The notes under the pieces are model-generated. The model did no database searches. It was not told the DNA's origin and saw nothing but the letters and a program-made list of their open reading frames with translations. This document shows positions 18,496 to 28,940 of a stretch of 64,000 bases of DNA, in pieces. A program made the translations under genes and the position numbers. The stretch comes from Rhodohalobacter mucosus (lineage in GTDB: Bacteria; Bacteroidota; Rhodothermia; Balneolales; Balneolaceae), in contig NZ_QGGB01000001.1 of NCBI RefSeq assembly GCF_003150675.1, positions 186,001-250,000 on the forward strand, given 5' to 3'. Every line of letters starts with the position of its first letter. Within the stretch, counting starts at the first letter, position 1.

Positions 18496-19680
18496 ATGTT
18501 CAGATATTTTACAGCGGGTGAATCGCACGGACCGGAATTAACCGGAATTGCAGAAGGTATTCCCGCAGGCTTGCCGCTTACCGAAGAGTTTATTGAAGAG
18601 CACCTGGTTCGCCGACAACAGGGTTATGGCCGGGGCGGACGTATGGCTTTCGAAAAAGACCGGGCTGAAATCCGGTCAGGAGTTCGTTTCGGCCTGACAA
18701 CCGGTGCCCCCATCTCGCTCAGCATGATTAACAGGGCTTACGAAAAAGATGACAGCAACTGGCCAAAAGTGATGGCCAAAGATGGAGAACGCGGCGACGT
18801 CGAACGCATCACACTGCCTCGGCCAGGCCACGCAGATCTTGTGGGTGTCCAAAAATACGGGTTTGACGATATTCGACCGGTCATCGAACGCTCCAGTGCG
18901 CGTGAAACGGCTATGAGGGTGGCCTGCTGTTCAGTAGCAAGAAGGTTTCTCCAGGAGCTTGGAATCCGCATCGGCGGACATGTGATTCAGATCGGCTCCG
19001 TTGGGTACGGGTCGTGGGAAGAGGTACGATCCGCTGCCGACACCATCGCAGAGAGCAGTGAAGGAGCAGAAAACGTATGGCGCACAGCAGACAAATCGGA
19101 TGTGCGCTGCCTTGACGGCACCCTGAGTGAACAGATGCGCGAAGAGATCAAGAAGCGACGCAAAGAGGGCACCTCCCTGGGAGGGATTTATGAGATTCTG
19201 GTTACCGGAGTACCCGCCGGGCTTGGCAGCTACGTGCACTGGGACAGAAAACTGGACGGTTTGCTTGCACAGGCAATTATGGGAACACAAGCCATGAAGG
19301 GCATCGAGATCGGTCTCGGTTTTGAATCAGGAAGGCGACAAGGCCATGATGTACACGATGAAATAGCCTATGCCGACCACCATTTCACACGAAAAACAAA
19401 CAGGCTGGGCGGTCTTGAGGGCGGGGTAACCACCGGCATGCCGCTGATTATCCGAGGCGTGATGAAGCCGATACCCACCATGATCAAACCGCTTAAAACA
19501 GCCGATATTGACACCAAAGAGGAGTTGGATACCCGGTATGAGCGGTCTGACGTGTGTGCCCTGCCCAGGGCCGTTGTTGTAGCGGAAAGCGTAATTGCAC
19601 CGGTAATTGCAAATGCCATACTGGAAAAATTCGGCGGAGACTCAATGGATGAGATCAAAGACCGTTATCCATCCCGATAG
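18496..19680 (+). CDS. aroC: Chorismate synthase
   Basis: AroC converts 5-enolpyruvylshikimate-3-phosphate to chorismate with reduced FMN. The 394-residue length is normal. The N-terminal FTAGESHGPEL, the RRQQGYGRGGRM segment, the RSSARETAMRVA segment and the C-terminal RYERSDVCALPRAVVVAE are all family signatures. It heads a plus-strand run of four genes, although the three that follow are not functionally related to it in any obvious way. Confidence 0.97.
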   Translation: MFRYFTAGESHGPELTGIAEGIPAGLPLTEEFIEEHLVRRQQGYGRGGRMAFEKDRAEIRSGVRFGLTTGAPISLSMINRAYEKDDSNWPKVMAKDGERGDVERITLPRPGHADLVGVQKYGFDDIRPVIERSSARETAMRVACCSVARRFLQELGIRIGGHVIQIGSVGYGSWEEVRSAADTIAESSEGAENVWRTADKSDVRCLDGTLSEQMREEIKKRRKEGTSLGGIYEILVTGVPAGLGSYVHWDRKLDGLLAQAIMGTQAMKGIEIGLGFESGRRQGHDVHDEIAYADHHFTRKTNRLGGLEGGVTTGMPLIIRGVMKPIPTMIKPLKTADIDTKEELDTRYERSDVCALPRAVVVAESVIAPVIANAILEKFGGDSMDEIKDRYPSR

Positions 19681-19703
19681 AACGAACATAACGGCATACT
19701 GAA

Positions 19704-20027
19704 ATGGCTGAAAACAGCGACAAAATCAAGCAACTTGCAGGATACGTGAAACAGAACCCGGGCGATTCTTTTTCCAAATTTGCCCTGGCACTGGAACTGA
19801 TGAAGCAGAATTCAGTATCCAAAGCGAGAGTGTTGTTTGAATCGATACTGGCGCAAGATCCTGACTATCTGGGCGTTTATTATCATCTGGGCAAGCTTTA
19901 TGAGCGCATAGGACTCAACGGAGAGGCCGAAACCCTGTATAAGCAGGGAGTGGATCTTGCCCGCGAGCAGGGAAACCAGCGCACTGAAGCCGAGCTGATA
20001 GATGCTCTTGAACTTTTAACGTATTAA
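19704..20027 (+). CDS. Small TPR-repeat protein
   Basis: This 107-residue protein has no signal peptide and at least two tetratricopeptide units, seen in DSFSKFALALELMKQNSVSKA and YYHLGKLYERIGLNGEAE. TPR proteins act as protein-binding scaffolds; no partner can be named. It lies 23 bp after aroC and 14 bp before the LysM gene. Confidence 0.8.
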   Translation: MAENSDKIKQLAGYVKQNPGDSFSKFALALELMKQNSVSKARVLFESILAQDPDYLGVYYHLGKLYERIGLNGEAETLYKQGVDLAREQGNQRTEAELIDALELLTY

Positions 20028-20041
20028 CGTTTACTGTGATC

Positions 20042-21229
20042 ATGATGAATGTAAAAGCCTTTTTATTCAACATTCGGCCCACCATGGCTCTGTTGGTCAT
20101 ACTTATGGCAACGATTGCGATACCGGCACACTCACAACAGACAACGGAGGTTCATGTTGTACAACAGGGCGAAACCCTCTTCAGCATAGCCAGAGATTAT
20201 AATATTACCGTTGGTGAATTACGGCAATGGAATGGCCTGGAGTCTGACAACCTGAGGCCCGGCCAGTCGATCCGGATTTCACCTCCTCCCGCTGAAAACC
20301 AAATCACTCACACGGTTGATCAGGGTGAAACACTCTTTTCGATCTCGCGGAAATATGGAGTTACCATTGCCGAGATACAGCAGTGGAATGATCTGAGAAC
20401 CAATAACCTGGATCTTGGAAGTGAACTAGTGATTTATCTGCCTGAACCCGGCAACGCCGAGGAACCTCTTGTAACACCCGATCCCGCGAATGGCGGACAG
20501 ATACCGGAACAGAGAGAATCCATTGTAAGATCGGCAGATTCAGGAACAGCCAATACCTATTATACTGTACGCAGCGGTGATACGCTGTACAAAATTGCTG
20601 GCGACCACGGGATGACAATTGGGGAGTTGCGCAATCTGAACAATCTGGAAGGCGACATGCTGCGAATCGGTCAGCAGCTGATTGTGAGGGAAACGGAGTC
20701 ATCTGCTCCTTCGGTTGCCGAGAACCCGGATGAATCAACGCCACAGGGGCGGTTTGTACAGTACCGCATGGAGCGCGGCGAATCATCCGGAGATCTTTTA
20801 CAGAAATTCAATATGAGCGAGCAGGAGCTTTCCGCACTTAATCCGGGCGTTGAATTGGAAGAACTTGCATCCGGCCAGCTTGTTACCGTACTTCTTCCTC
20901 CCAATCGCACCTTTGCCAATCCGTATAAGAAAGGGGCTTCACTGCAGGACCTGGGACGTGTACCGGTATTCAGGTACAGCGACAATGAAACGGCTTCGCC
21001 AACAACAAGCGGAGAGCTGTACAACCCGGATCAGCTGACGGCCGCTCACGCAAATATGAGCCTTGGAAACGTGATTTACCTGGAAAATCCTGAAAACGGC
21101 CGCGGGGTGTTTGTTAAGATCAACGACCGGCACTCCGGAGAAGGGCTCAAACTTTCAGGAAAAGCATACACTATGCTGGGCCTTTCGGCCGGAAACGGAC
21201 AGAGTGTTACAATATATCTCGATAACTAA
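20042..21229 (+). CDS. LysM repeat protein with C-terminal RlpA-like domain
   Basis: The protein has a signal peptide (MALLVILMATIAIPAHSQ) and three clear LysM repeats (about residues 37-82, 88-132 and 176-220, each with a GETLFSIA- or GDTLYKIA-type start). A degenerate fourth repeat lies near 240-285. The C-terminal domain (about 295-395) contains FVKINDRHSGEGLKLSGKAYTMLGL, which matches the double-psi beta-barrel of RlpA. It should bind or cut peptidoglycan, possibly at the septum. A GTG at 20036 is an alternative start; the ATG at 20042 is preferred. Confidence 0.87.
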   Translation: MMNVKAFLFNIRPTMALLVILMATIAIPAHSQQTTEVHVVQQGETLFSIARDYNITVGELRQWNGLESDNLRPGQSIRISPPPAENQITHTVDQGETLFSISRKYGVTIAEIQQWNDLRTNNLDLGSELVIYLPEPGNAEEPLVTPDPANGGQIPEQRESIVRSADSGTANTYYTVRSGDTLYKIAGDHGMTIGELRNLNNLEGDMLRIGQQLIVRETESSAPSVAENPDESTPQGRFVQYRMERGESSGDLLQKFNMSEQELSALNPGVELEELASGQLVTVLLPPNRTFANPYKKGASLQDLGRVPVFRYSDNETASPTTSGELYNPDQLTAAHANMSLGNVIYLENPENGRGVFVKINDRHSGEGLKLSGKAYTMLGLSAGNGQSVTIYLDN

Positions 21230-21259
21230 CGAATTCATTAAGGAACCCGTGCATATATC

Positions 21260-21979
21260 GTGAATCCGATTTCGGCCTATCATCGTGAATCCGGCAGCCT
21301 GCTATACAGCTATCTGATATCCCTGCCTCTGCTTCTGCTCTATGAGGTTCTCATCATACTTTCTCAGCCCAACCCGGATTACCTGGTCAGAATATCCGTT
21401 GATGCATGGTTTAAGTCACTGTTTGCCTCATTCGGACTGCATACAATAACGGCTACCCTTCTTGTCGCAGCGGTAGCGGGGGGAGTGATACTCTACAGGC
21501 AGCGTTCTGAACTGGCATCGGTTAAAAGCCGGTATTTTTGGTTCATGATTGCCGAATCGTTCATTTATGCAGTCGTTATCAGTTTGGTTATCAGTCAATT
21601 TCTTGGATTTCTTCTGAACATATCTGCGGATTCGGCTCTGGCCGGCATGAGCAAGCTGCAGCTTATCGCACTTTCCCTGGGAGCAGGGCTTTACGAGGAA
21701 CTCTTTTTCAGGGTGATACTGGTAGGTCTGCTAGTTTTTATTTTCAAGCGATACCTGAAGTCGAAGAATACAACATATGCACTCTCCGCAATCCTTGCAG
21801 CGCTTATGTTTAGCACCGTCCACTACATTGGTCAAATGGGTGATTCGTTTGAGCTTGGCTCGTTTTTATTTCGCTTTTTATTTGGCTTGGCGCTAAATGT
21901 TGTTTATGTTATAAGAGGATTTGGGATGGCAGCGTGGACACACGCTTTGTATGATCTGATCGTAATAATGAGGATGTAA
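21260..21979 (+). CDS. CPBP-family intramembrane metalloprotease
   Basis: This 239-residue protein has about seven hydrophobic segments. The CPBP (CAAX protease and bacteriocin-processing) motifs are present: EELFFR in one helix and STVHYIGQ in another, and a third His is in AAWTHALYDL. These form the metal site of the Rce1-like glutamate/metallo-protease. The start is GTG at 21260, with no ATG nearby. CPBP proteins can confer immunity to peptide bacteriocins, but here there is no link beyond the shared window. Confidence 0.88.
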   Translation: MNPISAYHRESGSLLYSYLISLPLLLLYEVLIILSQPNPDYLVRISVDAWFKSLFASFGLHTITATLLVAAVAGGVILYRQRSELASVKSRYFWFMIAESFIYAVVISLVISQFLGFLLNISADSALAGMSKLQLIALSLGAGLYEELFFRVILVGLLVFIFKRYLKSKNTTYALSAILAALMFSTVHYIGQMGDSFELGSFLFRFLFGLALNVVYVIRGFGMAAWTHALYDLIVIMRM

Positions 21980-22164
21980 CAAGTTAAAAATCGGGACTTG
22001 TTAGGTTTAAACTAAAGCGTCGATCAATTCTATCAATTGGATTGTTAGCACTCGGAATGGTAGCTTCTCACTTGATGTGAACGATTGTTGCGAAAACGCG
22101 ATTCTTTAAGGTTGTACGTTTCGCACAATGTATATTTTTCACTTTTAACGTTCTGACTAACGGG

Positions 22165-22740
22165 ATGGCTGAACTCACCAAAAAGGAAGTTCAAAAGCAG
22201 CAGGATTTTAATGATGAGATCATTCCTCATCTTGATGCTTTATATAATTTCGGGCTTCGACTTACATCTGATCCAAATGATGCAGAGGATCTGGTGCAGG
22301 ATACCATTGTAAAAGCTTACCGGTTTTTCAGCAGCTATGAGAAAGGCACCAATGCAAAGGCATGGCTTTTCAGAATTCTGAAAAATTCCTACATCAACAA
22401 CTACCGGAAGAAGTCCAAAAAACCTCAGGAAGTTGACTATGATGAAGTAGCCACTTTTTACGAAACCATTCGCGCAGAGCGTACCGAAACGTCCGATCTT
22501 GAAGACAAGATGTTCAGAGAGCTCATCGATGATGATATCTCCAATGCGCTCGACGAAATTCCGGAAGATTTCAGGACTGTCGTGCTTCTTTGCGACGTGG
22601 AGGATTTCACTTACGAGGAGATCGCCAATATGCTCGACGTACCCATCGGAACAATACGCTCACGCCTGCACCGGGGCCGTAATCTGCTGAAAGCACAGCT
22701 GATGGATTACGCTACCAAACGCGGGTACACTCACGACTAA
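22165..22740 (+). CDS. ECF-type RNA polymerase sigma factor
   Basis: This 191-residue protein has region 2 (about residues 25-90, with DAEDLVQDTIVKAYRFF and the DNA-melting segment AWLFRILKNSYINNYRKK). Region 4 is at about 125-180, with LCDVEDFTYEEIANMLDVP and GTIRSRLHRGR. Its acidic linker and length resemble the SigR/SigH-like stress sigma factors. No anti-sigma gene is adjacent. Its last 4 bp overlap the convergent histidine kinase gene. Confidence 0.92.
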   Translation: MAELTKKEVQKQQDFNDEIIPHLDALYNFGLRLTSDPNDAEDLVQDTIVKAYRFFSSYEKGTNAKAWLFRILKNSYINNYRKKSKKPQEVDYDEVATFYETIRAERTETSDLEDKMFRELIDDDISNALDEIPEDFRTVVLLCDVEDFTYEEIANMLDVPIGTIRSRLHRGRNLLKAQLMDYATKRGYTHD

Positions 22741-24059
22741 ACGGGGCAGGGCAATAGCACCCTGATTGTTGTTCCACGGCCCATTTCAGAGTTCAGAACA
22801 AATACTTTTCCGTCGTGGTACTCTTCAATAATGCGCCGGGTAAGACTGAGACCAAGCCCCCATCCTCTCTTCTTTGTACTGTACCCCGGTTTAAAAATTT
22901 CGTGCAGCACTTTTTTGTCAATTCCTGCTCCACTGTCCTCGATATCTATCCGCACCTGGTCCATGTCTCGCGTTACCCGGATTGATACATAGGCTCCATC
23001 CTTAACCTCTTTCATCGCGTCCATGGAGTTTTTAATGAGATTTTCAATTGCCCATTGGAAAAGCTGCGGATTTAGGTTGAGTTTTGCGTTTGTCTGAATG
23101 GACTTCTTCACCTCGATGTGTTTTCCAAACTGCGGCAATCGTTTCTCCATATAGGCGATCACATCATCAATTATGGGCTCCACACTTACCTTTTTCAGTT
23201 CCGGCCTTGACCCTATCTTATTAAACCGCTCAGCAATACCCTTCAGCCTGGTAACATCATTTTCGACCTCATAAACGATGGACAGGGCCTCCTCGTCGTT
23301 CTGATTTTTCTCCTTCAGCAGCTGCAGCCAGCCGTACATGCTTGATAACGGAGTTCCCAGCTGATGGGCAGCTTCCTTAGTCATCCCCACCCAGAGATTT
23401 GACTGCTCCGAGCGGGTAATGCTCCGGTAGGTTGTGTAACCTACGCCCAGCAGCAAAGCCAGTATTCCAAACTGGATATATGGAAAGTAGCGAAGATATT
23501 GCAGTGTGGGACTTTCACCAAAGTAGGCAAACTGTCTCTGAATATTTGGCTCTTCCCCAAACACGAGAGGGATGGGGTCGCTGTAGGCACGGTATTTTTC
23601 AATAAACTGGTCAATGTTCATATCCAGGTCCTCTTCTTCGAGGTTCCTGTAGTGAACGATAAATCCTGATTCATCCACGAGCATCACCGGAATCTGGAAC
23701 AGATTGGGCTGAATGATTTCACTGAACACGAAATCACTCTGGCTTTCTGCCGCTTCCGCATCGAGTACCATTCGCGATAAGCTGTCGGGAACCTGCGGAT
23801 ACCCCTGAAGCTGGTTGGCCACAGAAAAAAGGGTGAGACTTTTCTGTTGATGGATGGGCAGATTGTTAAACTCAAATGCACGGGTCCACAACTCAATGCT
23901 GGCGCGTTCCTGCTCCATAATTCTGTTCAGCAGAAACTGGTTGTAGATGAACGATGCGCCTGCAAGCAGCATGAGCAGCGTCACTAAAATGATTTTAATC
24001 CGGTTGGATGGAAGCAGTCGGTGCATATCGTTTATTAAACGGGTGAGAACCGGAATCAA
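22737..24059 (-). CDS. Membrane sensor histidine kinase
   Basis: This 440-residue protein has two membrane helices (about residues 22-42 and 195-215) that enclose a periplasmic sensor domain. The phospho-acceptor segment is EAAHQLGTPLSSMYGWLQLL and the ATPase boxes are NLIKNSMDAM, DIEDSGAGI and GWGLGLSLTRRIIEEYHDG. No response regulator is adjacent. It follows clpX by 65 bp and ends tail-to-tail with the sigma factor. Confidence 0.9.
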   Translation of the reverse strand: MIPVLTRLINDMHRLLPSNRIKIILVTLLMLLAGASFIYNQFLLNRIMEQERASIELWTRAFEFNNLPIHQQKSLTLFSVANQLQGYPQVPDSLSRMVLDAEAAESQSDFVFSEIIQPNLFQIPVMLVDESGFIVHYRNLEEEDLDMNIDQFIEKYRAYSDPIPLVFGEEPNIQRQFAYFGESPTLQYLRYFPYIQFGILALLLGVGYTTYRSITRSEQSNLWVGMTKEAAHQLGTPLSSMYGWLQLLKEKNQNDEEALSIVYEVENDVTRLKGIAERFNKIGSRPELKKVSVEPIIDDVIAYMEKRLPQFGKHIEVKKSIQTNAKLNLNPQLFQWAIENLIKNSMDAMKEVKDGAYVSIRVTRDMDQVRIDIEDSGAGIDKKVLHEIFKPGYSTKKRGWGLGLSLTRRIIEEYHDGKVFVLNSEMGRGTTIRVLLPCPV

Positions 24060-24124
24060 TATCCAAAAAAGCAGGCTTCCAAGCCAATGGTGCTTATTGT
24101 GCAGCTTTCAGCAGCAAATAACAA

Positions 24125-25378
24125 TCAGGCAGAAGCCTTGTGTTTTTCGTATACGGGAGGTGCCTTCTTTTCGATGGTTTCACGCGTTACAATACATCGC
24201 TTCACATTTTTCATGGAAGGAATGGTAAACATAACATCCAGCATGGCATCTTCCAGAATAGAGCGCAATCCACGGGCTCCCGTTTTCCTTTCCCTTGCCC
24301 TCTCTACAATAGCATGAAGTGCATCCTCTTCAAACACAAGCTCTACATCCTCCATCTGAAACAGTTTTTTGTATTGCTTGGTGATCGCATTTTTTGGAGT
24401 GAGGAGAATTTCGATCATGGCTTCGTCAGAAAGTTCTTCGAGGCCACAAATAATCGGCAGACGACCGATGAGTTCGGGAATAAGTCCGAATTTTTGAAGG
24501 TCTTCGGGCTCTACATGCGTAAAAATTTCAGGATCGTTCTTGTCAAATTTTCTCTGGTCCACGGAATGGAAGCCCATGGCAGACGTAGATAGCCTTCGGG
24601 CAATAATTTCTTCAAGTCCGCTGAAAGCGCCCCCGCATACAAACAGGATGTCGGATGTATCGAGCTGTATAAAGCTTTGCTCAGGATGTTTCCGGCCGCC
24701 TTTGGGAGGGATATTTGCGGTAGTTCCCTCCAATATTTTGAGAAGTGCCTGCTGCACGCCTTCGCCCGATACGTCGCGGGTAATGGACGGGTTGTCACTT
24801 TTACGTGAAACTTTGTCGATCTCATCGATATATACGATGCCGCGCCGGGCACGTTCCACATCATAGTCGGCGGCCTGAAGAAGATTGCTGAGTATGCTCT
24901 CTACATCCTCGCCCACATAACCGGCTTCGGTGAGAACGGTTGCGTCGGCAATGGTAAAGGGAACATCAATAATCTTTGCGAGTGTCCGGGCCAGAAGTGT
25001 TTTGCCCGATCCGGTTGGCCCCAGAAGGCAGATATTGCTCTTTTCAATGCGGGTGTCTTCAAAATTGATTTCCCCGCCGTTGGAGATACGCTTGTAGTGA
25101 TTGTAAACAGCTACGGAGAGTGCTTTTTTTGCATCATTCTGACCAATCACATACTCATCAAGCCGCGCCTTGATCTCTAAAGGCTTGAGCATCGGGCTGT
25201 ACTGCTTTTCGCGCCGGCGCGACAGTGAAGCCAAATCGCTCTGAATAATACTGGATGCATCCTCCACGCAGTGATTACAGATATATACATCGGGACCAGC
25301 AACCATGGAACTTACTTCCTGGCTCGACCTGCCGCAGAAGGAGCAGTAGACAAGTTCGTTCTCTTTTTTCTTACTCAT
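24125..25378 (-). CDS. clpX: ATP-dependent Clp protease ATP-binding subunit ClpX
   Basis: ClpX is the unfoldase that feeds substrates to ClpP. The 417-residue protein has the N-terminal zinc finger ([11 protein letters not shown]...CNHCVEDA, residues about 12-40), Walker A GPTGSGKT, Walker [10 protein letters not shown], the pore loop GYVGEDVE and the ClpP-binding IGRLP. It lies 87 bp after clpP, in the order tig-clpP-clpX that is conserved in many bacteria. Confidence 0.98.
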   Translation of the reverse strand: MSKKKENELVYCSFCGRSSQEVSSMVAGPDVYICNHCVEDASSIIQSDLASLSRRREKQYSPMLKPLEIKARLDEYVIGQNDAKKALSVAVYNHYKRISNGGEINFEDTRIEKSNICLLGPTGSGKTLLARTLAKIIDVPFTIADATVLTEAGYVGEDVESILSNLLQAADYDVERARRGIVYIDEIDKVSRKSDNPSITRDVSGEGVQQALLKILEGTTANIPPKGGRKHPEQSFIQLDTSDILFVCGGAFSGLEEIIARRLSTSAMGFHSVDQRKFDKNDPEIFTHVEPEDLQKFGLIPELIGRLPIICGLEELSDEAMIEILLTPKNAITKQYKKLFQMEDVELVFEEDALHAIVERARERKTGARGLRSILEDAMLDVMFTIPSMKNVKRCIVTRETIEKKAPPVYEKHKASA

Positions 25379-25465
25379 TTATGCCGGATTTCATTTTACC
25401 GGATTGGCTCTTCTTTGTGTATTTGACCTGGTCTTATAACCGTCTGGCCAAAATAACCCGGTTTA

Positions 25466-26119
25466 TTACTTGTTATCTTTCTCGCGTCTCATCACACGGT
25501 CAACCAGTCCGTAATCCTGGGCTTCGTCGGCCGTTAACCACTTGTTACGGTCGGAATCTTCAACAATCTGATCCACCGACTTACCGGTATGATGCGCCAG
25601 AACCTCACTGAGCGTACGCTTGATACGGAGGATTTCCTGTGCTTCAATTTCAATATCACTCGCCTGACCCTGCACACCACCCAGCGGCTGGTGGATCATG
25701 ACCCGCGCATGCGGCAGCGCACTTCGCTTGCCCTTGGCGCCTGCAGTGAGCAGAACGGCGCCCATGGATGCTGCCATTCCCACACATGTGGTGGCCACAT
25801 CACATTTCACATACTGCATGGTGTCATATATAGCCATACCGGCCGATACGACTCCGCCCGGGCTGTTGATATAGAGGTTAATGTCTTTCTCGGCATCCTG
25901 CGATTCCAGGAAGAGAAGCTGTGCAACGATGGTACTGGCAACGGTATCGTTTACGGGAGTACCCAAAATAACAATCCGGTCTTTTAGCAGACGGGAGTAG
26001 ATATCGTAGGCGCGTTCTCCCCTGTTGGTTGTTTCCACAACCATGGGTATAAGATTATTCTGAATTCGGTCTATATCATTCATATCAGGAATTTCGTACA
26101 GGGGTTGTTTCACATTCAT
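25466..26119 (-). CDS. clpP: ATP-dependent Clp protease proteolytic subunit ClpP
   Basis: This 217-residue serine protease has the nucleophile region [20 protein letters not shown], the active His in [12 protein letters not shown], and the third catalytic residue region further on ([15 protein letters not shown]). It forms the two-ring peptidase core that works with ClpX. It starts 32 bp after trigger factor. Confidence 0.98.
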   Translation of the reverse strand: MNVKQPLYEIPDMNDIDRIQNNLIPMVVETTNRGERAYDIYSRLLKDRIVILGTPVNDTVASTIVAQLLFLESQDAEKDINLYINSPGGVVSAGMAIYDTMQYVKCDVATTCVGMAASMGAVLLTAGAKGKRSALPHARVMIHQPLGGVQGQASDIEIEAQEILRIKRTLSEVLAHHTGKSVDQIVEDSDRNKWLTADEAQDYGLVDRVMRREKDNK

Positions 26120-26151
26120 GTCGATTCTTTCTGTGTTACGTAATTACTTGA

Positions 26152-27456
26152 TTACTTGGCTTTTTCCTGTTTTTCCTCTTTTTTCTCCCGCTTTTCACGA
26201 AACTCTTCTTTCGGGAGTTCATTGATGGTAACAACCTCGTTCAATTTATCAAAAACTTTATTTTCGCGTATGCTGTTACGAAGGTTTTCAAGCTGAGAAG
26301 GATTCTGTGCGTAGTAGCTCTTCAGCTGATCGGCTGTGGCACCGTAACGGGCTGCTTCCACAGCAATAAATTCATCAATATCTTCAGGTTTGATTTCGAT
26401 ATCATCAAATTTTTCCTGGAGTTTCTCGCTGATAAATGCCCATTTTCCTTCACGTACAGCAGAGTCTCGCATGCGTTCCTTGTATTCATCAAAATTGAAA
26501 TCCTCCGGAAGCTGTCCGCCCGACTGCTGTTTGGCATATTCCACATACGATTCCAGGATCTGTTCTTCCATTACGTCCGGGATTTCAAAATCGTGTGCTT
26601 CGGTCAGTTCATTTACAACATCATTGCGAAACATGTCGTTGGCCGACTGATCATAGTATTCCTGCATGCTGCTTTTGATATAGCTGCGGAATTCATCAAC
26701 ATTGGCTGCCTGTCCCTGCGACTGTTCTTTGGCGAATTCGTCTGTTAGTTCTGCTTTCTGCATCTCTTCCACTTTTTTCACATGCAGCTCAAATCTGTCG
26801 GCATCGTCGCCTTCGCCCAGCTCCATGTTCACAACATCGCCTGCTTTTTTTCCGATAAGGTTTTCGCGGAATTCTTTGGCTCCTTCCTGGCGCAAGTCCA
26901 GCTTTTGATCTTCATCGGTTTCACCTTCTACAGGATTGCCTTCGGCGTCGAGTGTTACAGCATCAACGGTAACACGGCTCTCTTCGGTAATTTCACCGTC
27001 TGTTTCAGCCCAATTGCCTTGCTTGTCGAGGGTCCGTTCGATCTCCTCTTCCACCTCCTCATCGGATACATCGTGAACCATCTTGTCAACTTTTACTTTC
27101 GATAGGTCGGTGAGTTCGAAAGAGGGCTTGGCACCTACCTTGAAGGTAACTTCGAGCTGGTCGTCTTCCCATTTCATATCCACCATCTGGGTTTCCCCGA
27201 CGGGCTCATATTCGGGCACGATCTCCTTTTCGTACACCTCCTGGACATAGCTGTTGATCTCTTCCATCTCAATTTCCCGGCCAAAGCGTTTTTTTACCAG
27301 TCCGATAGGAACATTTCCGGGCCGAAAACCTGGCATCTGGATCTGTTTCTGATATTTTTTAAACGCCTGATTGAATTTGGGGGAAAGGTCTTCCCGGTTT
27401 GCTTTGATGGTAATCTCTTTATCTACAGAAGTCAGTTCTTCAACAGAAATGTTCAC
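26152..27456 (-). CDS. tig: Trigger factor
   Basis: This ribosome-bound chaperone of 434 residues has the N-terminal ribosome-binding signature region FRPGNVPIGLVKKRFG. A middle domain replaces the FKBP-type isomerase and is divergent here, with no clear active-site residues. A long helical C-terminal arm completes it. The protein is very acidic, as is common in mildly halophilic lineages. It heads the tig-clpP-clpX operon. Confidence 0.95.
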   Translation of the reverse strand: MNISVEELTSVDKEITIKANREDLSPKFNQAFKKYQKQIQMPGFRPGNVPIGLVKKRFGREIEMEEINSYVQEVYEKEIVPEYEPVGETQMVDMKWEDDQLEVTFKVGAKPSFELTDLSKVKVDKMVHDVSDEEVEEEIERTLDKQGNWAETDGEITEESRVTVDAVTLDAEGNPVEGETDEDQKLDLRQEGAKEFRENLIGKKAGDVVNMELGEGDDADRFELHVKKVEEMQKAELTDEFAKEQSQGQAANVDEFRSYIKSSMQEYYDQSANDMFRNDVVNELTEAHDFEIPDVMEEQILESYVEYAKQQSGGQLPEDFNFDEYKERMRDSAVREGKWAFISEKLQEKFDDIEIKPEDIDEFIAVEAARYGATADQLKSYYAQNPSQLENLRNSIRENKVFDKLNEVVTINELPKEEFREKREKKEEKQEKAK

Positions 27457-27520
27457 GTGTGTTCAGTTTGGTTTTAAATAATTTAATGTACCTGCAGTTT
27501 CTCTGGCTGTAAGAATGGAG

Positions 27521-27604
<84 letters not shown>

Positions 27605-27795
27605 AGGGCCTTTTCCGGGTTCAAATAATGATTTGAATCAGAGCCTAATAAAATACGGTTTTATCTATCCTGATTCAACCTGTGAGACTTCCTTTAGCTT
27701 ACTCTTTTTACACACCACATTCCCTTCTTTTTTGTAGTTTTACTTATCGATCCTGATAATCAATTAATCATATCATATCTGACTGATTTAATTCC

Positions 27796-28152
27796 ATGTT
27801 CAGAAATCTGCGCCTTGTTTACATAACCACAAAAGACCGGGAAGAAGCACGAAAAATTGGCGAAGAGCTGGTAAAAAGAAAGTTTGTTGCCTGTGTGAAT
27901 ATTATTGACGGTATGGAGTCTATCTACCGCTGGGATGGAGAGATTGTTGCTGAGTCGGAGTGTATTCTCATTGCAAAAACCACACACAGCAATGTATCCC
28001 GGCTCACCAAAAAGGTGAAAGAACTTCATTCTTATGATGTACCCTGCATCATTAGCATCAATCTCGCTGAACAGGAGGGAAATGAGGACTACCTGAACTG
28101 GCTGATTACATCCGTCCAGCCCCCTCTTCCTCCCGGTGCTGATCTCAAATAG
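27796..28152 (+). CDS. cutA: Divalent-cation tolerance protein CutA
   Basis: This 118-residue protein is of the small trimeric CutA1 family. Typical segments are RLVYITTKDREEARKIGEELV, KFVACVNIIDGMESIYRWDGEI and LHSYDVPCIISINL. CutA was linked to copper tolerance in E. coli, but its actual role is not settled. The end overlaps only a weak upstream GTG of the next gene. Confidence 0.95.
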   Translation: MFRNLRLVYITTKDREEARKIGEELVKRKFVACVNIIDGMESIYRWDGEIVAESECILIAKTTHSNVSRLTKKVKELHSYDVPCIISINLAEQEGNEDYLNWLITSVQPPLPPGADLK

Positions 28153-28177
28153 AATACCAGAGCTCAATTTGCTGCAT

Positions 28178-28912
28178 ATGCCTGTATCAATACGGACATC
28201 CGGCCATGTTTTGACTGCTGCCATTCAGCGGCCGGATGCAATGAACGCCATCAATTTTGACGTGATGAACGGCCTGGAAGAAGCCCTCGAAATGGCCGAA
28301 CAGGATGAAAGCCTGCGCCTTTTTATGCTGACAGGATCCGGCAACAGTTTTATTGCGGGCGGCGACCTAAAGGAGTTTCATGGCATCCGGGATGCGGAGG
28401 GAGCCCGCAAAATGTCGGAGAGGATGCTTGCGATACTGGAAAGGATTGAGCAGCTGGAGTGCTGGACGCTGGCCGCCGTGAACGGACCTGCTTACGGAGG
28501 CGGGTGGGAAACGCTGATCAGTTTTGATTTTGCCGTTGCAAGGGAGTCGGCATCATTTGGCTTTACGCAGGGCAAATTCTACCTGCCGCCCGGCTGGGGC
28601 GGGCTGACGCGTTTGAACCGTATTGTCGGCAAAAAAACGGCCGATTACTGGCTGGCGTCGCAAAAAATCATCAGCGCAGAAGAAGCATTGCGCGCAGGGC
28701 TAATTCAGGATGTTTTCCCGGATGATGAATATGACGGGAAGCTGGAAAAGCTGATGCAGAAGCTGGTGCTCAATGACCGGACTTTTATTGATTATATGAA
28801 GAAGAACCACCGAAAAAAGATCACCGAAGAGCTGGAGCCGTTCAGCCGATTCTGGGAGAGTGAGGAGCACATCCGTCGGGTGGAAGAGTTTTTGCGCAGG
28901 GGAAAAAAGTAA
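28178..28912 (+). CDS. Enoyl-CoA hydratase/isomerase (crotonase) family protein
   Basis: About 244 residues from the ATG at 28178, which is preferred over the GTG at 28136 because homology to the crotonase fold starts at VSIRTSGHVLTAAIQRPDAMNAI. The oxyanion-hole segments SFIAGGDLKEF and NGPAYGGGWE are present. The catalytic pair of classic hydratases is not obvious, so the reaction (hydratase, isomerase or other CoA chemistry) is open. Its 3' end faces the REP family B block. Confidence 0.85.
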   Translation: MPVSIRTSGHVLTAAIQRPDAMNAINFDVMNGLEEALEMAEQDESLRLFMLTGSGNSFIAGGDLKEFHGIRDAEGARKMSERMLAILERIEQLECWTLAAVNGPAYGGGWETLISFDFAVARESASFGFTQGKFYLPPGWGGLTRLNRIVGKKTADYWLASQKIISAEEALRAGLIQDVFPDDEYDGKLEKLMQKLVLNDRTFIDYMKKNHRKKITEELEPFSRFWESEEHIRRVEEFLRRGKK

Positions 28913-28940
28913 AGACAGAGCCCTGCATCCAGTCGCATTG

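Noticed and set aside
21260-21979. CPBP protease as an immunity gene of the peptide system
   Set aside because: It is over 25 kb from the peptide locus, on the other strand and in a different operon; CPBP proteins have many roles.
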